Under the pieces are notes generated by a model, which ran no database searches, was not told the origin of the DNA, and saw nothing but the letters and a program-made list of their open reading frames with translations. Shown here one piece after another: positions 16,223 to 25,586 of a stretch of DNA of 38,404 nucleotides (the first letter of the stretch is position 1; every line of letters begins with the position of its first letter). Source of the DNA: JANXQE01 sp035651635 (GTDB taxonomy: Bacteria; Verrucomicrobiota; Verrucomicrobiia; Limisphaerales; UBA8199); the NCBI GenBank assembly GCA_035651635.1, contig DASRFK010000242.1:1-38404 (forward strand), read 5' to 3'. The translations under genes and the position numbers were made by a program.

Positions 16223-19200
16223 ATGAACAATGCCTCTCCAGAACCTATGACAACTCCGCAACAAATTAAAAAGTTGGCCAATTCGGCTTTAACAAAGACC
16301 AGCCTGTGCAGCTTCTGTTTTTGGTTGGGGCTGATCTCAATCAGCATTGCCGGACCACCGCCCGACATCAATCTGCAGCCAACCAACCAGACGGTTGCGG
16401 TCGGCGCCAATGCGACGATGGTGGTGGGGGCAACCAGTGGGACCGCTTTGTCATACCAGTGGTATTTCCAAAGCACGCCCGTCACCGGCGCCACCAACAG
16501 TTCTTACAGCATTACCAATGTTCAACTGACCAATGCCGGTACCTATTTTGTGGCCGTGCAGAATGCCGGGGGCACGGTCAACAGCAGCAACGCCGTTCTC
16601 ACGGTGGTTAGCTTGGTGGTGACGAACACGAATGACTCCGGCCCCGGGACTCTTCGCCAGGCGATCCTCGAGGCAAACACGCTTGGCGGGACCAACATCA
16701 TCACCTTCAACGTTGCCGGCGCGGGTGTTCAAGCGATCGCTCCGGCAAGTGCCTTTCCTGTGATTACCAAGCCGGTGCTGCTGGACGGCTGGAGCCAGGC
16801 TGGGTATTCCGGCTCCCCTCTTATCGAGCTCAACGGCATGAACGCCGGCACCAATGTTTCCGGACTGGTGCTCGGGGCCGGCAGTGCCGGCAGTACCGTT
16901 CGCGGATTAGTCATTAACCGCTTTGCCAATGAAGGATTGGATATTTTGTCCGCAAACAATTTGATTGTGGGAAACTATATCGGTACCGACTCCACCGGGC
17001 TAACCAACCGAGGCAACGCCAATGACGGCATTGAGATCGCCAACGCCGCCAACAACACCATCGGGGGCATTTCCCCCGCGACCCGCAATATCATCTCGGG
17101 AAACGGTTTGGGCATTCGGATCGCCGGGGCAAATGCAACGGGCAACAGCATCGTCGGCAACTACATCGGGGCAGATTCCAGGGGAGCGTCAACCCTGGGA
17201 AACCGGCTTCACGGGATTTTCTTTAGCCGGTTTAAAGTCAGTTCAACCGACATTGGCCCTCCGCATAATAATCGTGTTGGCGGGATAACGGCCGGGCAAG
17301 GCAATTTGATTGTCAACAACGGCATGGCGGGCGGCGGTTGGGACGGAATCGCCCTGTTCAAAGACGGAGGTATCGTCGGAAACTCGATCCTCGGCAACTC
17401 GATTAGCGGGAATGGCGGCCTCGGAATCGATTTAGCCAACGATGGTGTGACACCTAATGATCCTGGGGATGCGGATCCCGGCCCCAATAACCTGCAAAAC
17501 TTTCCAGTACTCTCGTCTGCTAATGTCGCGGCGAGCAACCAGGTAAGCATCATCGGTTCGTTCAACAGTCAGCCCAACAGCTATTACCGCATTGAACTCT
17601 TTGCCAGCGTTACCACGAACGCTTCAAACTACGGAGAGGGTCAGCGATTTCTCGGGTTTTTCAATCTGCGCACCGACGGGTCGGGAAACGCATCCGGGCA
17701 GGGAATCTTGCCCGCTTCAGTGACTCCTGGCGAGTTCGTTAGCGCCACCGCGACCAAATCCGACAGCACCTATACCAATTTCACCGACACCTCGGAATTT
17801 GCTCAGGACATCCCCGTCCCTTCCGCAGCCGACGTGAGCACCACCCTTTCCGGCCCGACGAGCGTCTCTGCATTTGCCAACGTTACATACTCGGTCACAG
17901 TGTCCAACCGCGGGCCGTCGGCCGCCAGCAACGTCTCGGCCGTGACGTCCTTGGATTCAAAGTTCACCTTCGTCAGTGCCAGCGGGGGCGGCAGCTATTT
18001 GGGGGGCGTCGTTTCCTGGCCGGCGATTGCGAATTTGCCGGGCGGTTCAAGCACCAATTTCACGGTCACGGTATCTTCTCCGAGCAAAGGACAGTTGACG
18101 AACATCGCCTCGAGCTTCGCCGCCACCAGCGACCCCGATTCCTCGAACAACAATGGAACCGCTTCGGCGGCTCGCGTCGTCACCGCCGTCACCTCCCTGA
18201 AGCTGGACAAGACCAGCAGTGGGGCGAACGTCGCCACTTTGAACTGGAGTCACACTGTCTCACCGGGCTCGGCGCGCATTCTGATCGTCGGTGTTTCGAT
18301 TGATGTGACCAATGCTTCAGTCCTGGCCGCCAACTTTGCCGGATTATTGCCCTTGACTCCCATTGGCCAAACCAATGGCACCGACACCAGGGTGGCGATG
18401 TACTATTTACTTAATCCGCCGGTCGGCACCTTCCCGGTCTCGGTTACTCTCGATACGGCGGCCGGAATTGTTGGCGGCGCCGCTTCGTTCCAGGGCGTCG
18501 ACCAGTCGAGCCCTATCACGGCTTTCGCGGGGAACATCGGCCCCAATGATACTCCCACTGTGACCGTGGCCAGTTCGCTCGGAGGATTTGTGGTTGATAC
18601 CGTCGCTCCCAAAAGCCCCCGGCGCGTCAATTCCGCAGGGCCTGGGCAAGTCGTTGCCTGGAATATGTCGTCCACTAATTATTCCGGTGCCGGGAGCATT
18701 ACACCAGGGGACCGCTCGGTTTCTCCATATTGGATTCTCAACGGCAATAAGCCCTGGACCATGGCGGCCGCGGCGCTGAACCCGTCAATGGTTTTGGCGG
18801 ATGTTGCCCTGACCGCGACCGGTCCAGCCAACGTAGTGGCCACCTCGAACCTGACCTATTCCATCACGATTACCAACCGCGGCCTCTCCACCGCCACCAA
18901 TGTGGTCGTGAGCGATGCCTTGCCCGCCGGCGCCGCGTTCGTTAGCGCATCCGCCGGCGGCACCTACAAAGGAGGCATTGTGACTTGGCCAACCCTCACG
19001 ACCTTCGGCACCCGCACCACAGCTATCTACTCGGTCACCATCACCGCGCCGGGAGCCGGTCCATTGACGAATCTGGCCTATAGCACGTCCGTCACTGCCG
19101 ATCCCGATCCTTCCAACAATAACGGCACCAGCACCAATAACCAGGTCATCACGGCCGTGACGGGGCTGATGGATGTAGCCACGACCCTTGACGGGCCAGC

Positions 19201-20122
19201 CGTCGCGTTTGCCGGCTCGACCTTCACTTACACTATCAGCCTCACCAATTCTGGACCTTCGCCGGCTGTCAATGTGCTGGTCAGCAACTCTGTTCCAGCC
19301 GGCGCAACCTTTGTCTCGGCTTCGCAGGGTGGAACTAACAACGCCGGCCTCGTTACGTGGCTTTTGTCCAGCCTGGCTGCTGGCGCGGCCACCAACCTGA
19401 CCCTGACGGTTAGCACACCAGCCAGCGGCGTCTTGACCGACCTTGTCGCCAGCACTTCCGACACGCGAGATCTGGTGCCCTCGAATAACGACGGCAGCCG
19501 CAGCAATAGTCAGGTCGTCACTACTATTATCCCGTCGGCCGATGTTGCCCTCACTGTGGCTGGGCCATCCGGCGTTCCCGCTGCCGCGGCTTTTAGTTAT
19601 ACCCTGACTTTGACTAACGCGGGGCCTTCGGTGGCCTCGAACATCGTAGTCAGCGACATGCTCCCTGCCGGCGTTACGTTCCTGAGTGCTACGGCCGGGG
19701 GGCGGAGCAATGGCGGTGTGGTCCTTTGGCCACCCGTCCCGAGTTTGCCCAGTGGCTGGGCAACTAACTTAACCTTGACGGTCAGTGCCCCGGCCAGCGG
19801 GTCTCTGACCAACTCCGGAGCCAGCACCTCCGACACGCACGATCCAATCACCTCCAACAACGATGGCTCCGCTCCAGCCAGCCAGGTCGTTACGCTCGTT
19901 TACCCGCCAGCCACGCTCAGCGGGCAACTCCTTTCCGGTAGCGGGTTTCAAATTTCCATCAGCAATCTGGCCAACGCGCCCATCTCCATTGCCGCCAGCA
20001 CCAATCTCTTGGATTGGCAAATTCTGGTCACCACCAACTCGGCTAACGGTTTCCTGATCTTCATCGATCAGGACGTGGGCAACTATCCGAGCCGTTTCTA
20101 CCGCGGCATCCAAACACCGTGA
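16223..20122 (+). CDS. large exported Ig / beta-helix / DUF11-repeat surface protein
   Basis: 1299 residues with an N-terminal signal region (hydrophobic FCFWLGLISISIAG near residues 32-46). An Ig-like domain follows (INLQPTNQTVAVGANATMVV ... NAGTYFVAVQNAGGTV). From about residue 135 comes a right-handed beta-helix segment opening VTNTNDSGPGTLRQAILEAN, with repeating NxIGGxxxxxRNxISGN-type turns. Four DUF11 repeats follow, at roughly 535-650, 855-975, 980-1095 and 1100-1215, each with a core like TVSNRGPSAASNV and a closing S-x-D-P-x2-S-N-N-x-G. Between the first and second is a separate domain (SLKLDKTSSGANVATLNWSH). The C-terminus has a short beta domain ending SRFYRGIQTP, common on secreted Verrucomicrobiota proteins. 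Asn and Thr are frequent, as in cell-surface adhesins. It sits between the receptor and the YfiR gene, so it may help capture or hold the ligand at the surface; this is inference. Confidence 0.88.
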   Translation: MNNASPEPMTTPQQIKKLANSALTKTSLCSFCFWLGLISISIAGPPPDINLQPTNQTVAVGANATMVVGATSGTALSYQWYFQSTPVTGATNSSYSITNVQLTNAGTYFVAVQNAGGTVNSSNAVLTVVSLVVTNTNDSGPGTLRQAILEANTLGGTNIITFNVAGAGVQAIAPASAFPVITKPVLLDGWSQAGYSGSPLIELNGMNAGTNVSGLVLGAGSAGSTVRGLVINRFANEGLDILSANNLIVGNYIGTDSTGLTNRGNANDGIEIANAANNTIGGISPATRNIISGNGLGIRIAGANATGNSIVGNYIGADSRGASTLGNRLHGIFFSRFKVSSTDIGPPHNNRVGGITAGQGNLIVNNGMAGGGWDGIALFKDGGIVGNSILGNSISGNGGLGIDLANDGVTPNDPGDADPGPNNLQNFPVLSSANVAASNQVSIIGSFNSQPNSYYRIELFASVTTNASNYGEGQRFLGFFNLRTDGSGNASGQGILPASVTPGEFVSATATKSDSTYTNFTDTSEFAQDIPVPSAADVSTTLSGPTSVSAFANVTYSVTVSNRGPSAASNVSAVTSLDSKFTFVSASGGGSYLGGVVSWPAIANLPGGSSTNFTVTVSSPSKGQLTNIASSFAATSDPDSSNNNGTASAARVVTAVTSLKLDKTSSGANVATLNWSHTVSPGSARILIVGVSIDVTNASVLAANFAGLLPLTPIGQTNGTDTRVAMYYLLNPPVGTFPVSVTLDTAAGIVGGAASFQGVDQSSPITAFAGNIGPNDTPTVTVASSLGGFVVDTVAPKSPRRVNSAGPGQVVAWNMSSTNYSGAGSITPGDRSVSPYWILNGNKPWTMAAAALNPSMVLADVALTATGPANVVATSNLTYSITITNRGLSTATNVVVSDALPAGAAFVSASAGGTYKGGIVTWPTLTTFGTRTTAIYSVTITAPGAGPLTNLAYSTSVTADPDPSNNNGTSTNNQVITAVTGLMDVATTLDGPAVAFAGSTFTYTISLTNSGPSPAVNVLVSNSVPAGATFVSASQGGTNNAGLVTWLLSSLAAGAATNLTLTVSTPASGVLTDLVASTSDTRDLVPSNNDGSRSNSQVVTTIIPSADVALTVAGPSGVPAAAAFSYTLTLTNAGPSVASNIVVSDMLPAGVTFLSATAGGRSNGGVVLWPPVPSLPSGWATNLTLTVSAPASGSLTNSGASTSDTHDPITSNNDGSAPASQVVTLVYPPATLSGQLLSGSGFQISISNLANAPISIAASTNLLDWQILVTTNSANGFLIFIDQDVGNYPSRFYRGIQTP

Positions 20123-20149
20123 CTTTCTTTCTTGATTAAAGTCTAAACC

Positions 20150-20740
20150 ATGCGCGGCCGGATATTTCACCTCAGGCTGATTCTCTCGGCGATGCGCCGA
20201 AATTGGCTGGTGAGTGTGATCTATCTCGGCTTAGCCGGTTTTTTTGGCCCGGCTTATGGCGCCACCTCCGTGAGTGAATACCAGCTCAAGGCCGCCTTCC
20301 TGTACAACTTCACCAAATTTGTCGATTGGCCTCCCAAGGCTTTTCTGGTTCCCGACGCACCGATTGTAATTGGCATCGTGGGCGACGATCCTTTTGGAAA
20401 TGAGATCGATGATCTGGTGCGGGGTGAGGTCGTGCGCGATCACGCCCTCATCGTCAAGCGCATCCCGCCCGACGGCGATCTGCGCAGCTGTCACGTGCTG
20501 TTTATCAGCCGTTCTGAAAAAGAGCGCCTCCCGGCTCTCTTGAGCCAACTCAAGGAGAGTCCCGTCCTGACGGTCAGTGATATGGACCGGTTCGGCGAGC
20601 AAGGCGGGATTATCAATCTGGTGCTGGAGAATAAAGCCGTAAAAATTGAAATCAACCCGACCGCTGCTGAACGAGCGGGCTTGCAGGTCAGCGCCAAGCT
20701 CTTGCGGTTGGCCCGGCTGGTCAAGTCCCCGAGCCCGTAA
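20150..20740 (+). CDS. YfiR-family (DUF4154) periplasmic protein
   Basis: 196 residues with a signal sequence and the DUF4154/YfiR domain: VSEYQLKAAFLYNFTKFVDW is the family hallmark, followed by IVIGIVGDDPFGNEIDDLV, CHVLFISRSEKERLPALL, SPVLTVSDMDRFGEQGGIIN and a C-terminal FEINPxxAxxxGLxxSxKLLxLA-type stretch (here KIEINPTAAERAGLQVSAKL). YfiR of Pseudomonas is a periplasmic repressor of a membrane diguanylate cyclase; in many other bacteria relatives sit between TonB receptors and histidine kinases, as here. It probably signals between the cell surface and the next gene's sensor. Start at ATG 20150; ATG 20192 would give a more compact signal peptide (MRRNWLVSVIYLGLAGFFG) and may be the true start. 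Confidence 0.9.
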   Translation: MRGRIFHLRLILSAMRRNWLVSVIYLGLAGFFGPAYGATSVSEYQLKAAFLYNFTKFVDWPPKAFLVPDAPIVIGIVGDDPFGNEIDDLVRGEVVRDHALIVKRIPPDGDLRSCHVLFISRSEKERLPALLSQLKESPVLTVSDMDRFGEQGGIINLVLENKAVKIEINPTAAERAGLQVSAKLLRLARLVKSPSP

Positions 20741-20754
20741 ATGCATTTCAAACC

Positions 20755-22710
20755 ATGAAACCATTCCGAGACCTCCCGATTCAGCGCAAGATGTTGCTGA
20801 TGACCTTGCTCATTTGCGGCGTCGTTCTGCTAGTCGCCATCGCCGCGTTGTTCTCTTTTCAGGTCCTGAACTTTCGCATCAGCTTCCAGCGCGATACCGC
20901 CACGTTGGCGGCCATCATTGCAGAAAACACCACCGCTGCCCTCGCCTTCAAAGACCCGAAGGCCGCCGCTGATGTCGTGGGCTCCCTTCAGGCCAAACCC
21001 ACCGTCGTCGCTGCCTCGCTGGTTTTGCCCGATGGCACCGTGTTCGCGCAATTTGGAAACCCTGAAAGCCCCGCCGATTTTTCCCAGTTCCCGCCCCCCG
21101 GAAAATTCTCTTTCACGGGCCGGCACTTGCTTTACACCCAGCCGGTGGAACTGGAAAAAACGTGTGTGGGCACGCTCTATCTGCGCTCGGAGTATCGCCA
21201 GACTCTGCTTGAACTCTTGAGTCTCTATGGCTTGGTAACCCTGGGCGTTTTTGTCACCTCCGTCGGTGTCGCGGTGGCTTTCTCGGGACGAATCCGCCGC
21301 ATCATCACTGACCCTATCCTGCGTCTCTCCCAGGTGGCCCTCGCGGTAGGGGAACAAAAGGATTATTCTTTGCGCGTTCCGCCCAGCAGCGGGGGCGACG
21401 AATTGGGACGTCTCACCCAATGTTTCAACGAGATGCTCGGCCGAATCCAGACCCAGGACACCGCTCTGAGCCTCTCGCAACAGAAGTTGGAGGCTTTGGT
21501 GCACTCCATTGATGGCATCGTCTGGGAGTGCTCCCCCGACTCGCTCCAGTTTACCTTCGTCAGCCGTCAGTGCGAGCGATTGCTGGGTTACCAACCCGAA
21601 GAGTGGCTCGCCAACCCGCATTTTTGGGAAGAAAAACTCCACCCCCAGGACGCCGCCAAAGCCCTCCAGACCGGTCGTGAGATGATCGCCCGCCGCCAGC
21701 CGTACTGCTACGAATATCGCATGATCGCCGCCGACAGCCGCGCCGTCTGGATTCGGGAAAGCGGCGTCGTTTTGATTGAAAACGATCGGCCCGCGGTTGT
21801 TCGCGGCATTTTCCAGGATATCACCGCGCAAAAAAGCGCCGCCGAGGAATTGGACCGGCTCAATAAACAACTCATGGAAACCTCCCGTCATGCCGGGATG
21901 GCCGAGGTCGCCACCGGCGTGCTCCATAATGTCGGCAACGTCCTCAATAGCGTCAACGTCTCCCTGACTCTCCTGCGGGATCTACTCGAGAAATCTGAAG
22001 TCGCCAGCCTCAGCCGGGTCGCCGAGATGCTCCAGGCCCAGGCCGCCCAGGCCGCGAACTTCCTGGCCACACACCCCAAGGGGAAGCTTATCCCCGGGTT
22101 CATTATTCAAGTGGCTCATCAATTAGAGCAGGAGCACCGGCGGTTTCGCGAGCAGCATCAACGCCTCACGCGCAATGTCGAACACATCAAAGAGATCGTC
22201 GCCATGCAGCAGAACTACGCCAACGTCTCGGGCATCCGCGAGGCCATCTCCATTCCTGCTTTGGTCGACGACGCCTTGCAGATCCACACTGCCGGCCTCG
22301 AACGCCATGGGGTGCGCATCGTCCGCGACTTTTCCGAGGTCCCTCCTATCCTGGTCGACAAGCACAAAGTCCTGCAAATCCTGGTCAATTTGATCCATAA
22401 CGCCAAATATGCTCTCGATGCCTCCGGCCGCGCCGACCGTGTCCTGACGGTGGCCATTGCCCTCAACGGCGACCAGCGCGTCAAGGTCTCCGTCCGCGAC
22501 AACGGCATCGGCATCCCTCCGGAGAATTTGACGCGTATTTTTTCCCTGGGCTTCACTACCCGCAAGGGCGGCCACGGCTTCGGCCTGCATAGCGGCGCCA
22601 ATGCCGCCAAAGAAATGGGCGGGATCCTGAAAGCTCACAGCGAAGGACCCGGCCAGGGCGCCACCTTTACTTTGGAACTGCCAATCCTCACCGGCCAGAC
22701 CCACTCATGA
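20755..22710 (+). CDS. membrane sensor histidine kinase (CHASE8-like, HAMP, PAS, HK)
   Basis: 651 residues. TM1 at about 14-38, a periplasmic CHASE8-like domain (RDTATLAAIIAENTTAALAF), TM2 at about 156-180, HAMP at about 180-240 and PAS at about 245-365 (FTFVSRQCERLLGYQPEEW). The phospho-acceptor region has GVLHNVGNVLNS with His391, a variant H-box that replaces the usual E-x-R-T pattern, and the ATPase domain has the N-box ILVNLIHNAKYAL (Asn549), RDNGIGIP and GFTTRKGGHGFGLH. It would autophosphorylate in response to the periplasmic signal, likely from the YfiR protein encoded 14 bp upstream. Its stop overlaps the start of the next kinase by 4 bases (ATGA), suggesting translational coupling and a shared phosphorelay. 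No separate output regulator gene is nearby. Confidence 0.93.
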   Translation: MKPFRDLPIQRKMLLMTLLICGVVLLVAIAALFSFQVLNFRISFQRDTATLAAIIAENTTAALAFKDPKAAADVVGSLQAKPTVVAASLVLPDGTVFAQFGNPESPADFSQFPPPGKFSFTGRHLLYTQPVELEKTCVGTLYLRSEYRQTLLELLSLYGLVTLGVFVTSVGVAVAFSGRIRRIITDPILRLSQVALAVGEQKDYSLRVPPSSGGDELGRLTQCFNEMLGRIQTQDTALSLSQQKLEALVHSIDGIVWECSPDSLQFTFVSRQCERLLGYQPEEWLANPHFWEEKLHPQDAAKALQTGREMIARRQPYCYEYRMIAADSRAVWIRESGVVLIENDRPAVVRGIFQDITAQKSAAEELDRLNKQLMETSRHAGMAEVATGVLHNVGNVLNSVNVSLTLLRDLLEKSEVASLSRVAEMLQAQAAQAANFLATHPKGKLIPGFIIQVAHQLEQEHRRFREQHQRLTRNVEHIKEIVAMQQNYANVSGIREAISIPALVDDALQIHTAGLERHGVRIVRDFSEVPPILVDKHKVLQILVNLIHNAKYALDASGRADRVLTVAIALNGDQRVKVSVRDNGIGIPPENLTRIFSLGFTTRKGGHGFGLHSGANAAKEMGGILKAHSEGPGQGATFTLELPILTGQTHS

Positions 22711-24872
22711 AAAACGACATCGAAAAGCGAAATAACCGCATTCTCGTGATCGACGATAATCCCTCGATCCATGAGGATATCCGCAACATTCTCGCCGGAC
22801 AGGGCGAAGCCGATGCCGCACTTGCCAGCACCAAGGCCATCCTTTTCGACGAGGCGCCCCCCGAATCCAAGCCCACCGAGTTTGAAATTGTTTCCGCTTA
22901 CCAGGGCGAGGAAGGCCTGCTCAAGGTTCAAGAGGCCGTGAACGGCGGGCGCCCCTTTGCCATGGCCTTTGTCGATGTTCGCATGCCCCCGGGCTGGGAC
23001 GGCGTCGAAACCATTACCCGGATTTGGAAGGACCATCCCGACTTGCAAGTCGTAATCTGCACCGCCTACTCCGATTATTCCTGGGAAAGCATGGTCCGCC
23101 AGATCGGCCGGTCGGACAGCCTGGTTATTCTCAAAAAGCCCTTTGATAACATCGAAGTCCTTCAACTGGCTCACGCCCTCACTCAGAAATGGACCCTCAA
23201 TCATGCCGTCAATTGCCGTTTGCACGATCTCGATCAGTTGGTCACCCAGCGCACTTGCGAACTCCAGGCCGCAAACGAACACCTCAAAAAGGAAATCGCC
23301 GAACGCATGCTCACCGAAAAAGCCCTGCGCCTGTCGGAAGAGCGCTTCTCCAAGGCCTTTCGCGCCAGCCCCATCCCCTTGGCGATTCAATCCTTGCGCG
23401 AAGAAAAGTTCATCGATGTTAATCAAGGTTTCCAGGATCTGACCGGATACTCCCGCACGGAACTAATCGGCCGCACACCCCAGCAGTTGAAGCTCTGGAG
23501 CGATCCCTCCTCGGCCCAAGTCTTGATTAAAAGGCTCCATGAAGAAATGTCGGTCCGCAATCTCAATTGCCAGCTCCAATCCAAATCCGGTTCGCTGCGC
23601 GATATCCTCGTCTCGGTGGAACTCTTCGAATTGGACGGCGAACCTTTCCTCCTGACGATCAGTCAGGACATCACCGAGCAAACCAAACTCGAGAATCAGC
23701 TGCGCCAATCTCAAAAAATGGAGGCGGTTGGCCAATTGGCCGCCGGCGTCGCCCATGATTTCAACAACATCCTGACCGTCGTTCAAGGCCACACCAGCCT
23801 CTTGCTGGCCCGTAAGCCCGCCGACTCCACCGATCGCAAACCCCTCGAGACCATTTCCGCCGCCGCCCACCGCGCCAGCAAGCTCGTTCGCCAACTCCTT
23901 ACCTTCAGCCGCAAACACTTCATCCAAGTCCGGCCCATCAACATCCGCGACGTCCTTATCGGCGTTTCCGAAATGTTCCCCCGCCTCCTCGGCGAGCACA
24001 TCACCGTCAAGATCCAAGCCGCCGATGACCTCCCGGTCATCAACGCCGATGCCAGCATGCTCGAGCAAATGCTCATGAACCTGGCCATCAATGCCCGTGA
24101 TGCCATGCCCTCGGGCGGCCAGCTCTCTTTGGTCGCCGAACCAGTCCAGATTTCCGACCAGATTCTCGAAGACGGTTACGAGGCTTATCCCGGTTCATTT
24201 GTCTGCCTGAGCGTCACCGATACCGGCTGCGGCATCCCTTCCGAAATTTTGCCTCGCATCTTCGAACCCTTTTTTACCACCAAACCGGTCGGCAAGGGCA
24301 CCGGGCTCGGCTTGGCCACCGTCTATGGCATCGCCCGACAACATCAGGGGTGGGTCGAGGTCCAGAGCCAGGTCGGCCAAGGCACTACTTTCCGCATCTT
24401 CCTGCCCACTTGTGACGCCCAGGCTGAACCAGCCCCGGCCCGATCCCTGCCCGAACCGTTGCGCGGGGGTAACGAAACTCTCTTGGTCGCCGAGGATGAG
24501 CCTGAAGTGCGCGATTTCGCCGTCGAGTTACTCCGCTCCCACGGTTATAAGGTCATTTCCGCCGGATCGGGTCCCGAAGCCCTCGAGCACTGGTCCCGTC
24601 AAAAAGCCGAAATTGACTTGCTCCTCACCGACATGGTCATGCCCGGCGGCCTGACCGGTCGCCAACTCGGTGAACGCCTCTTGGCCGAAGTCCCCGAGCT
24701 CGCTGTTATTTATACCAGCGGCTACAGCCCGGGCATGGCTGGCCGTGACCTGAACTTGTTGCAGGACTCCAACTTCCTTGCCAAACCTTACGGTCCGGCC
24801 AAGCTCCTGCAGTTAGTCCGCCAATGCCTCGATCGTTCCCCTAAAAGGGGTACCGCAGACAGCCCAACTTGA
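22707..24872 (+). CDS. hybrid histidine kinase (REC-PAS-HK-REC)
   Basis: 721 residues, no membrane segments. The N-terminal receiver has ILVIDDNPSIHEDI, phospho-Asp90 in FVDVRMPPGWDG, and LKKPF; a helical linker follows (coiled coil, about 165-205). The PAS domain is at about 210-330 (ERFSKAFRASPIPLAIQSL). The HisKA H-box is LAAGVAHDFNNILTV with His350, followed by an HATPase with MNLAINARDAMP and GTGLGLATVYGIARQH. A C-terminal receiver (about 588-710) has phospho-Asp642 in LLTDMVMPGG. It could accept phosphate from the upstream membrane kinase at the N-terminal receiver. No DNA-binding or GGDEF output domain is present, so the final target lies elsewhere. It is the last gene of the receptor operon. 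Confidence 0.94.
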   Translation: MKNDIEKRNNRILVIDDNPSIHEDIRNILAGQGEADAALASTKAILFDEAPPESKPTEFEIVSAYQGEEGLLKVQEAVNGGRPFAMAFVDVRMPPGWDGVETITRIWKDHPDLQVVICTAYSDYSWESMVRQIGRSDSLVILKKPFDNIEVLQLAHALTQKWTLNHAVNCRLHDLDQLVTQRTCELQAANEHLKKEIAERMLTEKALRLSEERFSKAFRASPIPLAIQSLREEKFIDVNQGFQDLTGYSRTELIGRTPQQLKLWSDPSSAQVLIKRLHEEMSVRNLNCQLQSKSGSLRDILVSVELFELDGEPFLLTISQDITEQTKLENQLRQSQKMEAVGQLAAGVAHDFNNILTVVQGHTSLLLARKPADSTDRKPLETISAAAHRASKLVRQLLTFSRKHFIQVRPINIRDVLIGVSEMFPRLLGEHITVKIQAADDLPVINADASMLEQMLMNLAINARDAMPSGGQLSLVAEPVQISDQILEDGYEAYPGSFVCLSVTDTGCGIPSEILPRIFEPFFTTKPVGKGTGLGLATVYGIARQHQGWVEVQSQVGQGTTFRIFLPTCDAQAEPAPARSLPEPLRGGNETLLVAEDEPEVRDFAVELLRSHGYKVISAGSGPEALEHWSRQKAEIDLLLTDMVMPGGLTGRQLGERLLAEVPELAVIYTSGYSPGMAGRDLNLLQDSNFLAKPYGPAKLLQLVRQCLDRSPKRGTADSPT

Positions 24873-24963
24873 ATTTGAGGGACGAGGGTTTTTGCCAATC
24901 CTGGTTCGGTTGCTTCTCCGCCGTGCCTGCATTAATTTGGCTAGGAAAAGGAGGAAAGATTAG

Positions 24964-25293
24964 ATGAAAAGAGCAGCAATAATGATTGCGGGCCTCATGC
25001 CATTGGCAATCATGGAAACGGGTTGTTATACTGCACCGCCTCCTGCCGTTGCTGTGCAGGCGCCTGCACCAGCTCCGCCGGCATACGTAAGCTACACTCC
25101 AGAATATTACACTTGGGACGGAAATGAATACGTCGGCGTGGCCGGCGGGCAATATGTTTACTGGAATGGAGGCGTATGGGTCACTGCTCCTCCCTTTGTG
25201 CTTGGCCGGTTTCACGGCTGGGAGAGGTATCATCCTGCATGGCGAAGAGAGGCAATCCGCTATCATCGCGGGGAAAGACCCTGGCGCCGGTGA
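24964..25293 (+). CDS. small predicted lipoprotein, YxWDG-type
   Basis: 109 residues. A signal sequence ends METGC, giving a lipobox-like Cys near residue 21. A Pro/Ala-rich linker (APPPAVAVQAPAPAPPAY) follows, then an aromatic segment with YYTWDGNEYVGVAGGQYVYW and a His/Arg-rich tail (HGWERYHPAWRREAIRYHRG). It is probably an outer-membrane or periplasmic lipoprotein; I know no specific function. The start is well supported by the strong Shine-Dalgarno AAGGAGG at 24948-24954, 9 bases before ATG 24964. It lies 91 bp after the hybrid kinase in the same direction but with its own strong RBS. Confidence 0.72.
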   Translation: MKRAAIMIAGLMPLAIMETGCYTAPPPAVAVQAPAPAPPAYVSYTPEYYTWDGNEYVGVAGGQYVYWNGGVWVTAPPFVLGRFHGWERYHPAWRREAIRYHRGERPWRR

Positions 25294-25586
25294 TCCCTGC
25301 CGCAGCTCGAATGATGTGCTCAAGCTGTGGTCGTTACAGGGCGGCGCAGACGTGAAGAACCGCTGAATCCTTCAGCCCCCAGATCCTCTGTTAGTTGCTC
25401 CGCGCGCGCGTTGAATCCCTCTGAAGCACAGAGCCAAGCTGCTGAGGTGTCTTGATCGGCTACTCAGTCGTATCTGTTTATCACGTATTCGCTATAAAGT
25501 AGCGAGATAAGCAGAATTCACTCATCCCGGCACACGGGCGTTGCGCTTCGCTTCCCAAGCTGGTTAAGCAGCGGTTCCGTTGGTTC
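25294..25586. other. 293-bp gene-free stretch with a nested inverted repeat
   Basis: No coding frame is supported. At 25474-25514 there is a nested hairpin: outer arms CTGTTTATC and GATAAGCAG, and inner arms TCGCTA and TAGCGA around a TAAAG loop. There is one mismatch (G-T) in the outer arms and an unpaired ACGTAT on the left side only. No T-run follows. Confidence 0.45.
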
